Shown one piece after another: positions 43,976 to 52,141 of a DNA stretch of 64,000 bases; position 1 is the stretch's first letter, and every line of letters begins with the position of its first letter. The stretch covers positions 32,259-96,258 of the forward strand of contig NZ_KB905856.1 in the NCBI RefSeq assembly GCF_000381065.1, read 5' to 3'. The position numbers and the translations under genes were made by a program. A model generated the notes under the pieces. The model made no database searches. It worked only from the letters and a program-made list of their open reading frames with translations, and had not been told where the DNA came from. Source of the DNA: Propionispira raffinosivorans DSM 20765 (GTDB taxonomy: Bacteria > Bacillota > Negativicutes > Selenomonadales > Selenomonadaceae).

Positions 43976-45256
43976 TTATTTGTCCAAATACTGTTTTTTC
44001 ATTAAAAAATAAAAAGGAATACCGATAATGAGACCGCCGAGACCAATTAGAATTTTCTCTAAATCAGATTGGACAAGCAGCCAAACACTTACAATGACAG
44101 AAATGAGTGGAATAACGGGTCCAAAGGGAAGGCGAAGGGAGCTTTTTTCTGTGGGATTTTTCTTGCGAAGGACAATAACGGCCAGGCAGGTTGGGAGATA
44201 CTGGGTAAATCTCGATACTACACTGATGGCTGCCAGCTGAGTAAAGGAGCCGGAAAGTGCAATGAAAATCGTCAAAATTGCTGAAAAAGCAATGGCTACA
44301 TAAGGTGTGCCATATTTGCTGTATCTTGAAAATACAGGTGGCAGTAATTTATCATCAGCGATGGCTACAATGTTTCGTGGTGTTAAAAAAGAAGCAGCAA
44401 TATTGATGCCGCCAATTGAAATCAATGTACCGGCCGTTACAAGAATGCCACCAACTGGACCCAAAAATTCAGATGCTGCGGTGGCAATCGGTGTCTGCGT
44501 ATTGGCGAGTGACGTGCCTAAAATGCCGATCGAAACTGCCTGGATGGAAAGGTAAAAAGCTGAAACAATTAGCATCACAACAAGAATTGCTCGAGGCAGA
44601 TTCTTTTTTGGATCATCCATGTCTTCGGCGGCCGAGGAGATGGATTCAAATCCGGTAAATGCATAAAATATGAGTAATGCCGCTGCACCAAACGAGCTGG
44701 TTTCAGTTACTTGAGTCGTAAAAAACGGGGTGAAATTTCCACCGTTTATAAAGAAAATACCGACACTGATGAAAAGGAGCAGTGGCAGAATTTTCCCAAT
44801 CGTAACAATGTTATTGAGGATTTCTGATAATTTTACGCCAAGAATATTAATAATAGCAAGAAATGTAATTAAGGCAATGATAATGCTGTTTTTGTAAATA
44901 GGTTCACTGGCTATGGGCCATACGGCTGAGAGTGCCGTGACAAAACCATTGGCCATTGTGGCCCAGGCAATAATACTGACTGCTGCTTTCATAAAGCCGA
45001 CTTCAAAACCGACAAAATCCCCAAAAGCGGCTTTTGCATAGACATAAGGACCGCCGTTTTTCTTGAAGAGACCGCTGAGTTCGGCAAAACATAATGCCAT
45101 TGAAATTGCTAAAATCATATCAAATAAAATCACAATCAGGGAAAATGAACCAGTCAATGCGTAAGCTTTATTCGGCAGTAAAAAAATACCGGAGCCAATG
45201 ATCGCATTGATTCCTAATAAAACAATGCTCCAAAAACCAAATTTGTTTGTACTCAT
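43976..45256 (-). CDS. APC-superfamily amino acid permease
   Basis: A 426-residue permease with about twelve membrane segments. The N-terminal GINAIIGSGIFLLPNKAYAL motif near 14 is the APC substrate and helix-1 break. FAELSGLFKKNGGPYVYAKA near 57 and FYAFTGFESISSAAEDMDDP then KKNLPRAI near 197 are typical. The direction and the substrate cannot be read. It ends the operon with a C26 amidohydrolase and a cysteine desulfidase-type enzyme, so it may carry cysteine, or a gamma-glutamyl compound. Confidence 0.9.
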   Translation of the reverse strand: MSTNKFGFWSIVLLGINAIIGSGIFLLPNKAYALTGSFSLIVILFDMILAISMALCFAELSGLFKKNGGPYVYAKAAFGDFVGFEVGFMKAAVSIIAWATMANGFVTALSAVWPIASEPIYKNSIIIALITFLAIINILGVKLSEILNNIVTIGKILPLLLFISVGIFFINGGNFTPFFTTQVTETSSFGAAALLIFYAFTGFESISSAAEDMDDPKKNLPRAILVVMLIVSAFYLSIQAVSIGILGTSLANTQTPIATAASEFLGPVGGILVTAGTLISIGGINIAASFLTPRNIVAIADDKLLPPVFSRYSKYGTPYVAIAFSAILTIFIALSGSFTQLAAISVVSRFTQYLPTCLAVIVLRKKNPTEKSSLRLPFGPVIPLISVIVSVWLLVQSDLEKILIGLGGLIIGIPFYFLMKKQYLDK

Positions 45257-45273
45257 AGAATCACCTATTTTCT

Positions 45274-45990
45274 TTAAGATTTTTCAAGTAAGAGCTTAAA
45301 TAATTTACGCATATCTTGATTTACACCAGATAACATTTCTGGATGCCATTGGACAGCTAGGATAAAGGAACCTGTTTCTTTTTCCATTGCTTCAATAATA
45401 CCATCAGCAGCGGTTGCTGTAATTTTAAATCCGGGTGCCAGGTCTTTAACTGACATATGATGGAAGGAATTGACTAAGGTTTGTGAGCCGAAAATTTCGT
45501 AGAGATAGGAGTCCTTTTCAATTTTCACGGAATGTGAGACTTGTGTTGGTGTATGTCCCTGCGAATGTTTGATATAGGACCCTTCAGATAAAGAACAGTC
45601 CTGATATAAAGTTCCACCACAAGCTGTATTGATGATTTGAATGCCGCGGCAAATGCCAAGAATTGGTTTTTTCATTTCGAGTGCATATTTGATGAGTGCC
45701 AGATCAAAGGTATCACGCTGCGCGAGGGTCATGCCAAGCAGATGATGTGGTTCTTCACCGAATAACAAAGGGTTCACATCATATCCACCAGAAATAACGA
45801 GTCCGTCAATACATGCAAGTTGTGCTTTGATGATTTCTTCATCGGTATTTACAGGGATAATCAAAGGAATACCACCTGCGTCGAGGACGGATCTTACATA
45901 GTCGTGATTTACATAAGCTCTTGGATAACCTGGAAACATACCGCCTTCATCAAACATGATGCTGCCAGAGATTCCGATAATTTTTTTCAT
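45274..45990 (-). CDS. Class I glutamine amidotransferase-like hydrolase (peptidase C26, PuuD-like)
   Basis: A 238-residue gamma-glutamyl hydrolase of the C26 group. The nucleophile Cys lies in PILGICRGIQIINTA near 114, and the partner His and Glu in AVQWHPEML near 218. GLVISGGYDVNPLLF near 75 forms the oxyanion region. PuuD relatives split gamma-glutamyl-GABA; the actual substrate is unknown. ATG 45990 (MKKIIGISGS) follows aaggag; in-frame codons farther upstream lack an SD. It sits between the desulfidase gene and the permease. Confidence 0.88.
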   Translation of the reverse strand: MKKIIGISGSIMFDEGGMFPGYPRAYVNHDYVRSVLDAGGIPLIIPVNTDEEIIKAQLACIDGLVISGGYDVNPLLFGEEPHHLLGMTLAQRDTFDLALIKYALEMKKPILGICRGIQIINTACGGTLYQDCSLSEGSYIKHSQGHTPTQVSHSVKIEKDSYLYEIFGSQTLVNSFHHMSVKDLAPGFKITATAADGIIEAMEKETGSFILAVQWHPEMLSGVNQDMRKLFKLLLEKS

Positions 45991-46099
45991 GGGTAGTTCA
46001 CTCCTTGGTTCGATGTGTAAATTGAATGAATAGATTTTTAATTCATTATATAGCATCATAATACATTTCTTTGAAAAAATAAATAGTAAAAATACATGT

Positions 46100-47428
46100 T
46101 TAGTCAAGTTTTTTGCGGATGGCTTTATTGAGCATGATTTGTAGAATTTCAGCATCGGTTTGGGTCATGCCCTGGCAGGCTAATTGACCAAGGTTTTTAA
46201 TTGATTGATCGACATTTTCATCGACGATTCCTTCATTGCCGGTTACTCGTGTTTCATCAAGTGCCATTAGGACTGCTTTGTAGGCTGAGGCAGCAGATGT
46301 GGATACTTTCATCGCGCAGCTGTTTGACGCACCATCACAGATCATACCAGCTACATCTCCGATCATATTTGAAATTGCCATGTTTACGCAGATGATATTG
46401 CGTTTTAAAAGCCAGGCCATGCCGGCGGCAGCACCCATCGCGGCGGTTGTTACAGCACATAAAGCTGATAATTTTGGCAGCTTATCATGAATATAGATCG
46501 CGGTCATATGTGATAAAATAAGGGCTCGAATCAATGTTTCACGATCTACCTTTAGATATTCAGCCACCACAACTACGGGCATGGTAGCCGTTATTCCCTG
46601 ATTCCCTGAACCGGAATTTGTCATCGCCGGGAGGTTGGCTCCGCCCATGCGGGCATCGGAAGCAGCCGTTGTCCGCATGAGGAGTTGAGTCAAAAGACCG
46701 TCGGGTAGGAGTCCTGTTTCAATTTGACGATTCATGGTCGCACCGATATGCAGACCATAGGTACCGCGCATCCCTTCGGCTGATAATGAGATATTGAGAT
46801 TGGCCGCATCATGAATAAAATCAATTTGTTCAATGGGAACTTCTGTGGCAAATTCAAAAATATCCTCCATTTGCAGGTCGGCTAAGGAATACACAATGGG
46901 TTCGGCTGTATTATCTTGCTCAGTAGAAGCTTCAAATAAAGTCAGATCATTTTTTTCGATTTTAATGATATTGGTATGCGTGTCAGCAATTGTTACTCTT
47001 GCCCATTGCTTACCATGAAATACCTGAGCTTGTGCGAAGAGGATATTGGGGACATCGGCGATTGAAAGTTCGACACGATGTTCTTTGACCATACATTTTG
47101 CATCGGCAATTTGTTTTTCTGTAAGTGTCTTTAAAACTTCAAGCTGCCCTTCCGGATCACCACCGATAGCTCCTACGGCTGCGGCAATCAATAAACCTGT
47201 AGTTTCTGTGCCGGGAACGGTTACGCCCATACCGTTTTTCATGAGATTGGCTGATACCTTTGCTTGGATTTTTTCTACAGGCAAGCCTAGGGTTTTGGCC
47301 GCCGTCGCTGCAGCTAATGCCAGTGAGATTGGTTCCGTACAGCCGAGTGCGGGAACGACTTCTTTTTTGATGACTTTAATCAATTCGCTCCATTTCAAAT
47401 TATGGTTGATCGATTTTTGATGCATCAT
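46100..47428 (-). CDS. cyuA: L-cysteine desulfidase family protein (CyuA/YhaM, UPF0597)
   Basis: A 442-residue protein related to the serine-dehydratase alpha fold. [20 protein letters not shown] near 24 gives the first Cys, [20 protein letters not shown] near 283 the anion-binding loop, and [20 protein letters not shown] near 380 further Cys residues that hold a [4Fe-4S] cluster in characterised members. CyuA degrades L-cysteine to pyruvate, ammonia and sulfide. ATG 47428 is chosen because aggagg lies seven bases upstream. Upstream in-frame ATG codons overlap that SD. It leads the operon with the C26 and permease genes. Confidence 0.88.
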   Translation of the reverse strand: MMHQKSINHNLKWSELIKVIKKEVVPALGCTEPISLALAAATAAKTLGLPVEKIQAKVSANLMKNGMGVTVPGTETTGLLIAAAVGAIGGDPEGQLEVLKTLTEKQIADAKCMVKEHRVELSIADVPNILFAQAQVFHGKQWARVTIADTHTNIIKIEKNDLTLFEASTEQDNTAEPIVYSLADLQMEDIFEFATEVPIEQIDFIHDAANLNISLSAEGMRGTYGLHIGATMNRQIETGLLPDGLLTQLLMRTTAASDARMGGANLPAMTNSGSGNQGITATMPVVVVAEYLKVDRETLIRALILSHMTAIYIHDKLPKLSALCAVTTAAMGAAAGMAWLLKRNIICVNMAISNMIGDVAGMICDGASNSCAMKVSTSAASAYKAVLMALDETRVTGNEGIVDENVDQSIKNLGQLACQGMTQTDAEILQIMLNKAIRKKLD

Positions 47429-47464
47429 TGTCATACCTCCTGTGGATTTATCGCCATTCATATG

Positions 47465-47499
47465 TAAGAAAAAAGCTTAAAGGGTTTAAATCTTTAAGC
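47465..47499 (-). terminator. Terminator-like hairpin in the cyuA leader
   Basis: On the minus strand, GCTTAAAG pairs with CTTTAAGC over a nine-base loop and is followed by TTTTTTCTTA. It lies between the promoter (47577-47605) and the start codon (47428), so it would attenuate the operon unless opposed. Confidence 0.6.
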
Positions 47500-47576
47500 G
47501 GTCTAATTCAAGTTTTTATACTGCTTATTTTTTATCTATGAGATGTAATTTCTTTAAATTATATATATGTCTAGTA

Positions 47577-47605
47577 ATCATATAATTTCATATTCTAAAT
47601 TGCAA
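47577..47605 (-). promoter_or_regulatory. Promoter of the cyuA operon
   Basis: On the minus strand, TTGCAA (47600-47605), a 17-base spacer, and TATGAT (47577-47582). The predicted start is near 47570, which gives a leader of about 140 bases. I saw no leader peptide or named riboswitch in it. Confidence 0.6.
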
Positions 47606-47681
47606 TATAAATCTAACAGAAAAGGAAATTATGGAAAAATTTCATTGTAATCAAATAAAAACGGCTTATAATAAAATTGAG

Positions 47682-47711
47682 TCTATATAAGTTGCATTAA
47701 ATGTTCTATAT
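47682..47711. repeat. Dispersed 30-bp element, copy 2 (inverted)
   Basis: The reverse complement of 12348-12377 with one mismatch (29/30). It lies in the gap between cyuA and the phytase gene, 80 bases before the phytase start. Confidence 0.7.
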
Positions 47712-47790
47712 CCCATGCTTGGCAGACTGATAGGCTAGATGTAATTCCTTTAATGCATTATATATAATGAAATTTAAATGAGGTGAATTT

Positions 47791-48867
47791 ATGATTGATT
47801 TCCATAAACGGATAGTAGCTTTTCTTGCTGTGCTGGCAATTTTTTTGCTGGGTTATACAGCAACATCGCTTGCTGGGGGAGATGTTACTGCAAAAACGAC
47901 GGCCATTGAACCGACAACAACCTGGGCAGTAGAAAATATGCCAGAAGCAGATCGACAGCATTATGCAGGGGAATTTTGGCGCCTTGATGCAGAAGATAAT
48001 GAAGATCTGCCAAAGAATTTTCGTACGAGCCTGGATACAGTAGGAAAAGTAAATGGTATTCTGCCGGATAGTACGGGGATGGATAAACTGAAAATATCTG
48101 GCAGCGGTCAAATGTCAGAGTCGGGTATGGAGGGGTTGCTGGAAACCATAAGGACAAAAACAGATGTCCCTATTTATATTGTCGATCTGCGTCAGGAAAC
48201 GCATGGATATTTGGATGGTACAGCTGTGAGCTGGTATGGTAAACGTAATTGGGGAAATATTGGTAAAAAAACAGAGGATATTATCAAGGCGGAATCGGTT
48301 CTTTTGCAAGACGCACTAGCTGTGGAGACAAATGTGTATCCTTTAGATAAATCAAAACATAAGGCGGAAGATGCGGCGATTACTTTTACACCACTGGAAA
48401 CAAAAACGGAAGCGGAAGTTGCGGCAGAATATGGTGCAAACTATTTTAGAATTACTTCGACGGATCATATTTGGACAAGCCCGGAAAATATTGATCGTTT
48501 CATCGCTTTTTATAGGACTCTGCCAAATGATGTGTGGCTGCATTTTCATTGTATGGCTGGAGAAGGTCGAACCACCACATATATGGTTCTTTATGATATT
48601 TTAAAAAATGGCATGAATGTTTCTCTTGCTGATATTGTAGCTCGTCAGTATGTTATTGGCGGCATTGATATCATGGCAACGAATGAATCAAACAAAATGA
48701 CTCATGCAGCTGCACCAGTGACTGATACAGCAATAAATAGTTGGAAGCAAAGCTTTGGACAAGAACGTACAGAAATGATACCTTTGTTTTATCAGTATGT
48801 TCGTGAAAATCCAAAACTAGATATAAGCTGGTCGGAATGGCTGCGTCGTGAGAAAAAAACAATATGA
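47791..48867 (+). CDS. Secreted PTP-like phytase (cysteine phosphatase, myo-inositol hexakisphosphatase)
   Basis: A 358-residue exported enzyme. The signal peptide (MIDFHKRIVAFLAVLAIFLL, cleavage near residue 29) is followed by a PTP-fold phytase domain. The P-loop HCMAGEGRTTT places Cys254 and Arg260. The general-acid Asp225 lies in ITSTDHIWTSP. These are two positions later than Cys252 and Asp223 of Selenomonas ruminantium PhyA. The domain opening FRTSLDTVGKVNG and VDLRQETHGYLDGTAVSWYG are also typical. It removes phosphate from phytate outside the membrane. SD aggtga. No obvious Pho box was found. Confidence 0.9.
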   Translation: MIDFHKRIVAFLAVLAIFLLGYTATSLAGGDVTAKTTAIEPTTTWAVENMPEADRQHYAGEFWRLDAEDNEDLPKNFRTSLDTVGKVNGILPDSTGMDKLKISGSGQMSESGMEGLLETIRTKTDVPIYIVDLRQETHGYLDGTAVSWYGKRNWGNIGKKTEDIIKAESVLLQDALAVETNVYPLDKSKHKAEDAAITFTPLETKTEAEVAAEYGANYFRITSTDHIWTSPENIDRFIAFYRTLPNDVWLHFHCMAGEGRTTTYMVLYDILKNGMNVSLADIVARQYVIGGIDIMATNESNKMTHAAAPVTDTAINSWKQSFGQERTEMIPLFYQYVRENPKLDISWSEWLRREKKTI

Positions 48868-48986
48868 TCGGTTTTTACTGTTAGAGCACTTATATAAATA
48901 AATACACTAAGAGAGGAAAAATGTACTTTCTAGAAATACTACATGTAAAATATTTAGATTAAAACACGAAAAAAATGATATTTTTC

Positions 48987-49016
48987 TTGACTGTTGTATA
49001 TGATGCGGAATATAAT
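48987..49016 (+). promoter_or_regulatory. Promoter of ilvE
   Basis: TTGACT (48987-48992) and TATAAT (49011-49016) with an 18-base spacer, 68 bases before the ilvE start. The leader is too short for a T-box. Confidence 0.75.
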
Positions 49017-49083
49017 GTATACATTGTATTTCCGGGAGAGAAATATATACACTTTGTCAAATATCGTAAGGGGATGTATATCA

Positions 49084-50157
49084 ATGGCTGAAATTAAATT
49101 TGAAGCAACAAAAACTTTTAAGGAAAAACCAGATGTATCCAGCATCGGTTTTGGAACACATTTTTCCGACTATATGTTTGAAATGAATTATAATCGCGAA
49201 GACGGATGGCATGATCCTAAGATTGTACCATATCATGATATTTCAGTAAGTCCGGCTAATACAACACTTCATTATGGGCAGGCTATTTTTGAAGGTATGA
49301 AAGCATTCCGGCAGCAGGATGGCAAAATCGTTATTTTCCGCACGTTGGATCATTTGAATCGTTTAAACAATTCAGCACGGCTTTTAGATATTCCAAAGGT
49401 TGATATCAATACGGTTCATCAGGGATTAAAAAAATTGATTGAAATTGAAAAAGAGTGGGTACCGGCTAAGCTTGGTCAGAGTCTTTATATCAGACCATTT
49501 ATATTTGCAACGGATCCTTATCTTGGTGTCAGTGTCAGTGATACATATAAGTTATTGATTATCCTTTCGCCAGTAGCCGCTTATTATGCACATGGTTTTG
49601 CACCAGTCAAGATTATGGTTGAAGATCATTATGTACGTGCAGTACCGGGGGGGCTTGGTGAGGCTAAGACACCAGCAAATTATGCGGCCAGTCTGCATGC
49701 AGGGCTTGTGGCGCATGAAAAAGGGTATGATCAGACATTATGGCTTGATGGCGTAGAACGTAAATATATTGAAGAAGTCGGGTCCATGAATATATTATTT
49801 AAAATTAAGGGAGAGATCGTTACACCGTCGCTTTGCGGGAGTATTTTAGGCGGGATCACGAGAAAAACGGTACTTGCTGTAGCTAAAGAGTGGGGCATAC
49901 CAGTTTCCGAACGACGTATTACGATTGATGAAGTTTGTGAAGCTTATAAAAATGGCGAGCTTGATGAAGTTTTTGGCTCTGGTACAGCAGCGGTTATCTC
50001 ACCAGTCGGATTGCTTAGTTATAAAGGACAGGATATGATTATCAATGAAGGTAAAATTGGTTCGTTTTCCCAAAAAATGTTCGATCATATAACGGGATTG
50101 CAAAGTGGACTTATAAAAGATACACAAGGATTTATTGAAGGAGTAACTAAAATATAA
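49084..50157 (+). CDS. ilvE: Branched-chain-amino-acid aminotransferase
   Basis: A 357-residue class-IV PLP aminotransferase of the longer (type II, BCAT) group. LHYGQAIFEGMKAFRQQDG near 59, YIRPFIFATDPYLGVS near 134, and WLDGVERKYIEEVGSMNI near 220 carry the substrate loops and the Schiff-base Lys. It moves amino groups between Leu, Ile, Val and 2-oxoglutarate. ATG 49084 (MAEIKFEAT) follows taagggg; in-frame ATG codons back to 48994 have no SD. It stands alone between a promoter and a terminator. Confidence 0.94.
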   Translation: MAEIKFEATKTFKEKPDVSSIGFGTHFSDYMFEMNYNREDGWHDPKIVPYHDISVSPANTTLHYGQAIFEGMKAFRQQDGKIVIFRTLDHLNRLNNSARLLDIPKVDINTVHQGLKKLIEIEKEWVPAKLGQSLYIRPFIFATDPYLGVSVSDTYKLLIILSPVAAYYAHGFAPVKIMVEDHYVRAVPGGLGEAKTPANYAASLHAGLVAHEKGYDQTLWLDGVERKYIEEVGSMNILFKIKGEIVTPSLCGSILGGITRKTVLAVAKEWGIPVSERRITIDEVCEAYKNGELDEVFGSGTAAVISPVGLLSYKGQDMIINEGKIGSFSQKMFDHITGLQSGLIKDTQGFIEGVTKI

Positions 50158-50165
50158 TTTCCCCA

Positions 50166-50199
50166 AAAGTCTCTCGATCATTGCGAGAGGCTTTTTTTT
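50166..50199 (+). terminator. Terminator of ilvE
   Basis: AAGTCTCTCG pairs with CGAGAGGCTT (one G-U pair) around a short loop, then eight T. Confidence 0.9.
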
Positions 50200-50380
50200 G
50201 AAAAAAACAAATAAAATACGACTTTTATCCTATGAAAATTGCAAATAATTGTGGATTTTTTTTTCGGGTGCAACTTTTTAAAAATATCAGCTGATAACAA
50301 AGGATTTTGATATTTGAAAAGAGAATAGAAAAAAGAGGTGTAGTAAAGTTGTAAGAAAGATAAATTGAGGAGTTTTGTAT

Positions 50381-51202
50381 ATGTCGTTACAATTAAAAGG
50401 ATTATTATCAACCATTAGCCTCCTTGATTTAGTCGATATCCTGATAGTAGCATTTATTCTCTATAAGCTATATGTCATGCTTCAAGATACCAGGGCAATT
50501 ACGCTCGTCAAGGGATTGCTTGTTGTATTGGGGTTGACTATGGTCAGTAATTGGCTAGGTCTGCATGTAATTTATTGGTTGTTGCAAAAAACAGTAACTT
50601 TATTGTTTGTGGCGTTGCCAATCGTGTTTCAGCCTGAACTTCGCCGGACGCTGGAGCATCTCGGTCAGGGGAAGCTCTTTGGCAGGTCCGTACTGCTCAA
50701 TGTGGAGGAAGCACGTTCTTTGGTTAATGAATTGGATCGGGCCGTTATGGTGTTGGCACAAAATAAAATAGGGGCGCTGATTGTTTTGGAACAAGAGACG
50801 GGCTTGAATGATTTTTGTGCGACGGGTATACAAATTGATGGTCTTGTCACTTCAGAATTTTTGATGAATGTTTTTATTCCCAATACACCACTGCATGATG
50901 GTGCAGCGATTATTCGTGGTAAGCGGATGGTAGCAGCGGGTTGTTTGCTGCCACTAACGGAAGATCGGACACTCAGTAAAGAACTTGGAACAAGGCATAG
51001 AGCTGCAATTGGTTTATCAGAGCAGTGTGATGCTATTGTCGTGATTGTAAGTGAAGAAACGGGAACAATATCCATTGCTCAAAATGGGAAAATCTATCGT
51101 CATTTGGATTCTGAAAAATTAAAGCAAAGTCTGCAGCCGCTATTTGCACCGCAGCCAACCACGCTTAAAGGCGCTTTTGCGAACTGGAGGCATGGAAAAT
51201 GA
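50381..51202 (+). CDS. cdaA: Diadenylate cyclase CdaA
   Basis: A 273-residue membrane-bound enzyme that makes c-di-AMP from two ATP. Three N-terminal membrane segments (about 16-32, 42-58, 62-82) precede the DAC domain. LHDGAAIIRG near 171 has the DGA catalytic motif, and GTRHRAAIG near 203 the RHR motif. ATG 50381 follows tgagga. An in-frame TTG at 50375 is unlikely. The start of cdaR overlaps its stop, and glmM lies three genes downstream, the standard Firmicutes cdaA-cdaR-glmM order. Confidence 0.95.
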   Translation: MSLQLKGLLSTISLLDLVDILIVAFILYKLYVMLQDTRAITLVKGLLVVLGLTMVSNWLGLHVIYWLLQKTVTLLFVALPIVFQPELRRTLEHLGQGKLFGRSVLLNVEEARSLVNELDRAVMVLAQNKIGALIVLEQETGLNDFCATGIQIDGLVTSEFLMNVFIPNTPLHDGAAIIRGKRMVAAGCLLPLTEDRTLSKELGTRHRAAIGLSEQCDAIVVIVSEETGTISIAQNGKIYRHLDSEKLKQSLQPLFAPQPTTLKGAFANWRHGK

Positions 51203-52119
51203 TAAATCTTGTTCAAAAGAATTTACCAGCAAAAATTATTGCTTTGCTTGTTGCTATTGTTTTATGGTTTTTTGTTATGAGTGATCAAAATCCATCTATG
51301 GATAGCAGCTTTTCGATTCCGGTAGATATAGTAAATGCACCGGATGGCTATAAAATCAGCCGCAATGTGGATACTGTAACCTTGAAAGTCCGTGGAGCAC
51401 GTTCCTTGTTTGCAACAACTTCTGCTTCGGATCTAAAAGCCTATGTTGACTTAAAAGGTATCACGGAAGGCAGACATGCGGTGAAGATCCAGTCGATATT
51501 GCCACCGGGGTTTGAACTCTTAGAAACATCGCCGGAGACCATTTCTTTTTCAATTGATAAAATCATACAAAAGCAAATTCCAGTTGAACTGGCTGTTGCG
51601 GGAGCACCTGAGACAGGTACGACAGTCGGGAAGGTTCTGCCGTCCGTGCAGAGTGTTACCATTGAGGGACCAGGCAGCGTTATTGATACAGTCACTCGTG
51701 TTATTGCAAATGTGAATGTGGCAGGGAATCGGAGTGATTTTTCGGTTACAGTTCCATTGACTGCTGTTAATGCCGATGGCAAGGAAGTTGAAAGTGTAAA
51801 GATTATGCCGCAGTCTGTTGATGTAGTGGTTGCTATTGTAAAAGGAGTGGCTAAAAAAATGGTTGGCATTAAGCCTGTTCTTGGTTCGGATTTACCAGCT
51901 AATTATGTTGTAAATGGAATGAAATTTGATCCGGACAAGATTGAGATTACTGGTGATCAAAAGCTAATTGATCCGATTAGTTTTATTGAAACGGAAAAAA
52001 TATCTTTAGCGGATATCATAAAACCAGTCAAAAAAGATGCAAAACTGGTTTTGCCAGCAGGAATTACAGTGACAAATGATACAATAACTGTTACTATTGA
52101 TGTTGCAGAAAAAAAGTAA
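51199..52119 (+). CDS. cdaR: CdaR, YbbR-domain regulator of CdaA
   Basis: A 306-residue protein anchored by one N-terminal membrane helix (AKIIALLVAIVLWFFVMSDQ, about 12-30). It is followed by about three YbbR beta-domains outside the membrane, starting near SSFSIPVDIVNAPDGYKI and repeating at FSIDKIIQKQIPVELAVAGA and VKGVAKKMVGIKPVLG. It binds and modulates CdaA. The start overlaps the cdaA stop by four bases (ATGA). Confidence 0.92.
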   Translation: MINLVQKNLPAKIIALLVAIVLWFFVMSDQNPSMDSSFSIPVDIVNAPDGYKISRNVDTVTLKVRGARSLFATTSASDLKAYVDLKGITEGRHAVKIQSILPPGFELLETSPETISFSIDKIIQKQIPVELAVAGAPETGTTVGKVLPSVQSVTIEGPGSVIDTVTRVIANVNVAGNRSDFSVTVPLTAVNADGKEVESVKIMPQSVDVVVAIVKGVAKKMVGIKPVLGSDLPANYVVNGMKFDPDKIEITGDQKLIDPISFIETEKISLADIIKPVKKDAKLVLPAGITVTNDTITVTIDVAEKK

Positions 52120-52141
52120 TGGAATAAGGAGGGTACGATAC

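Noticed and set aside
51441..51869. 142-codon minus-strand frame inside cdaR
   Set aside because: It is Thr/Ser/Val-rich, as the complement of beta-domain coding sequence often is, and lies wholly inside a well-supported gene.
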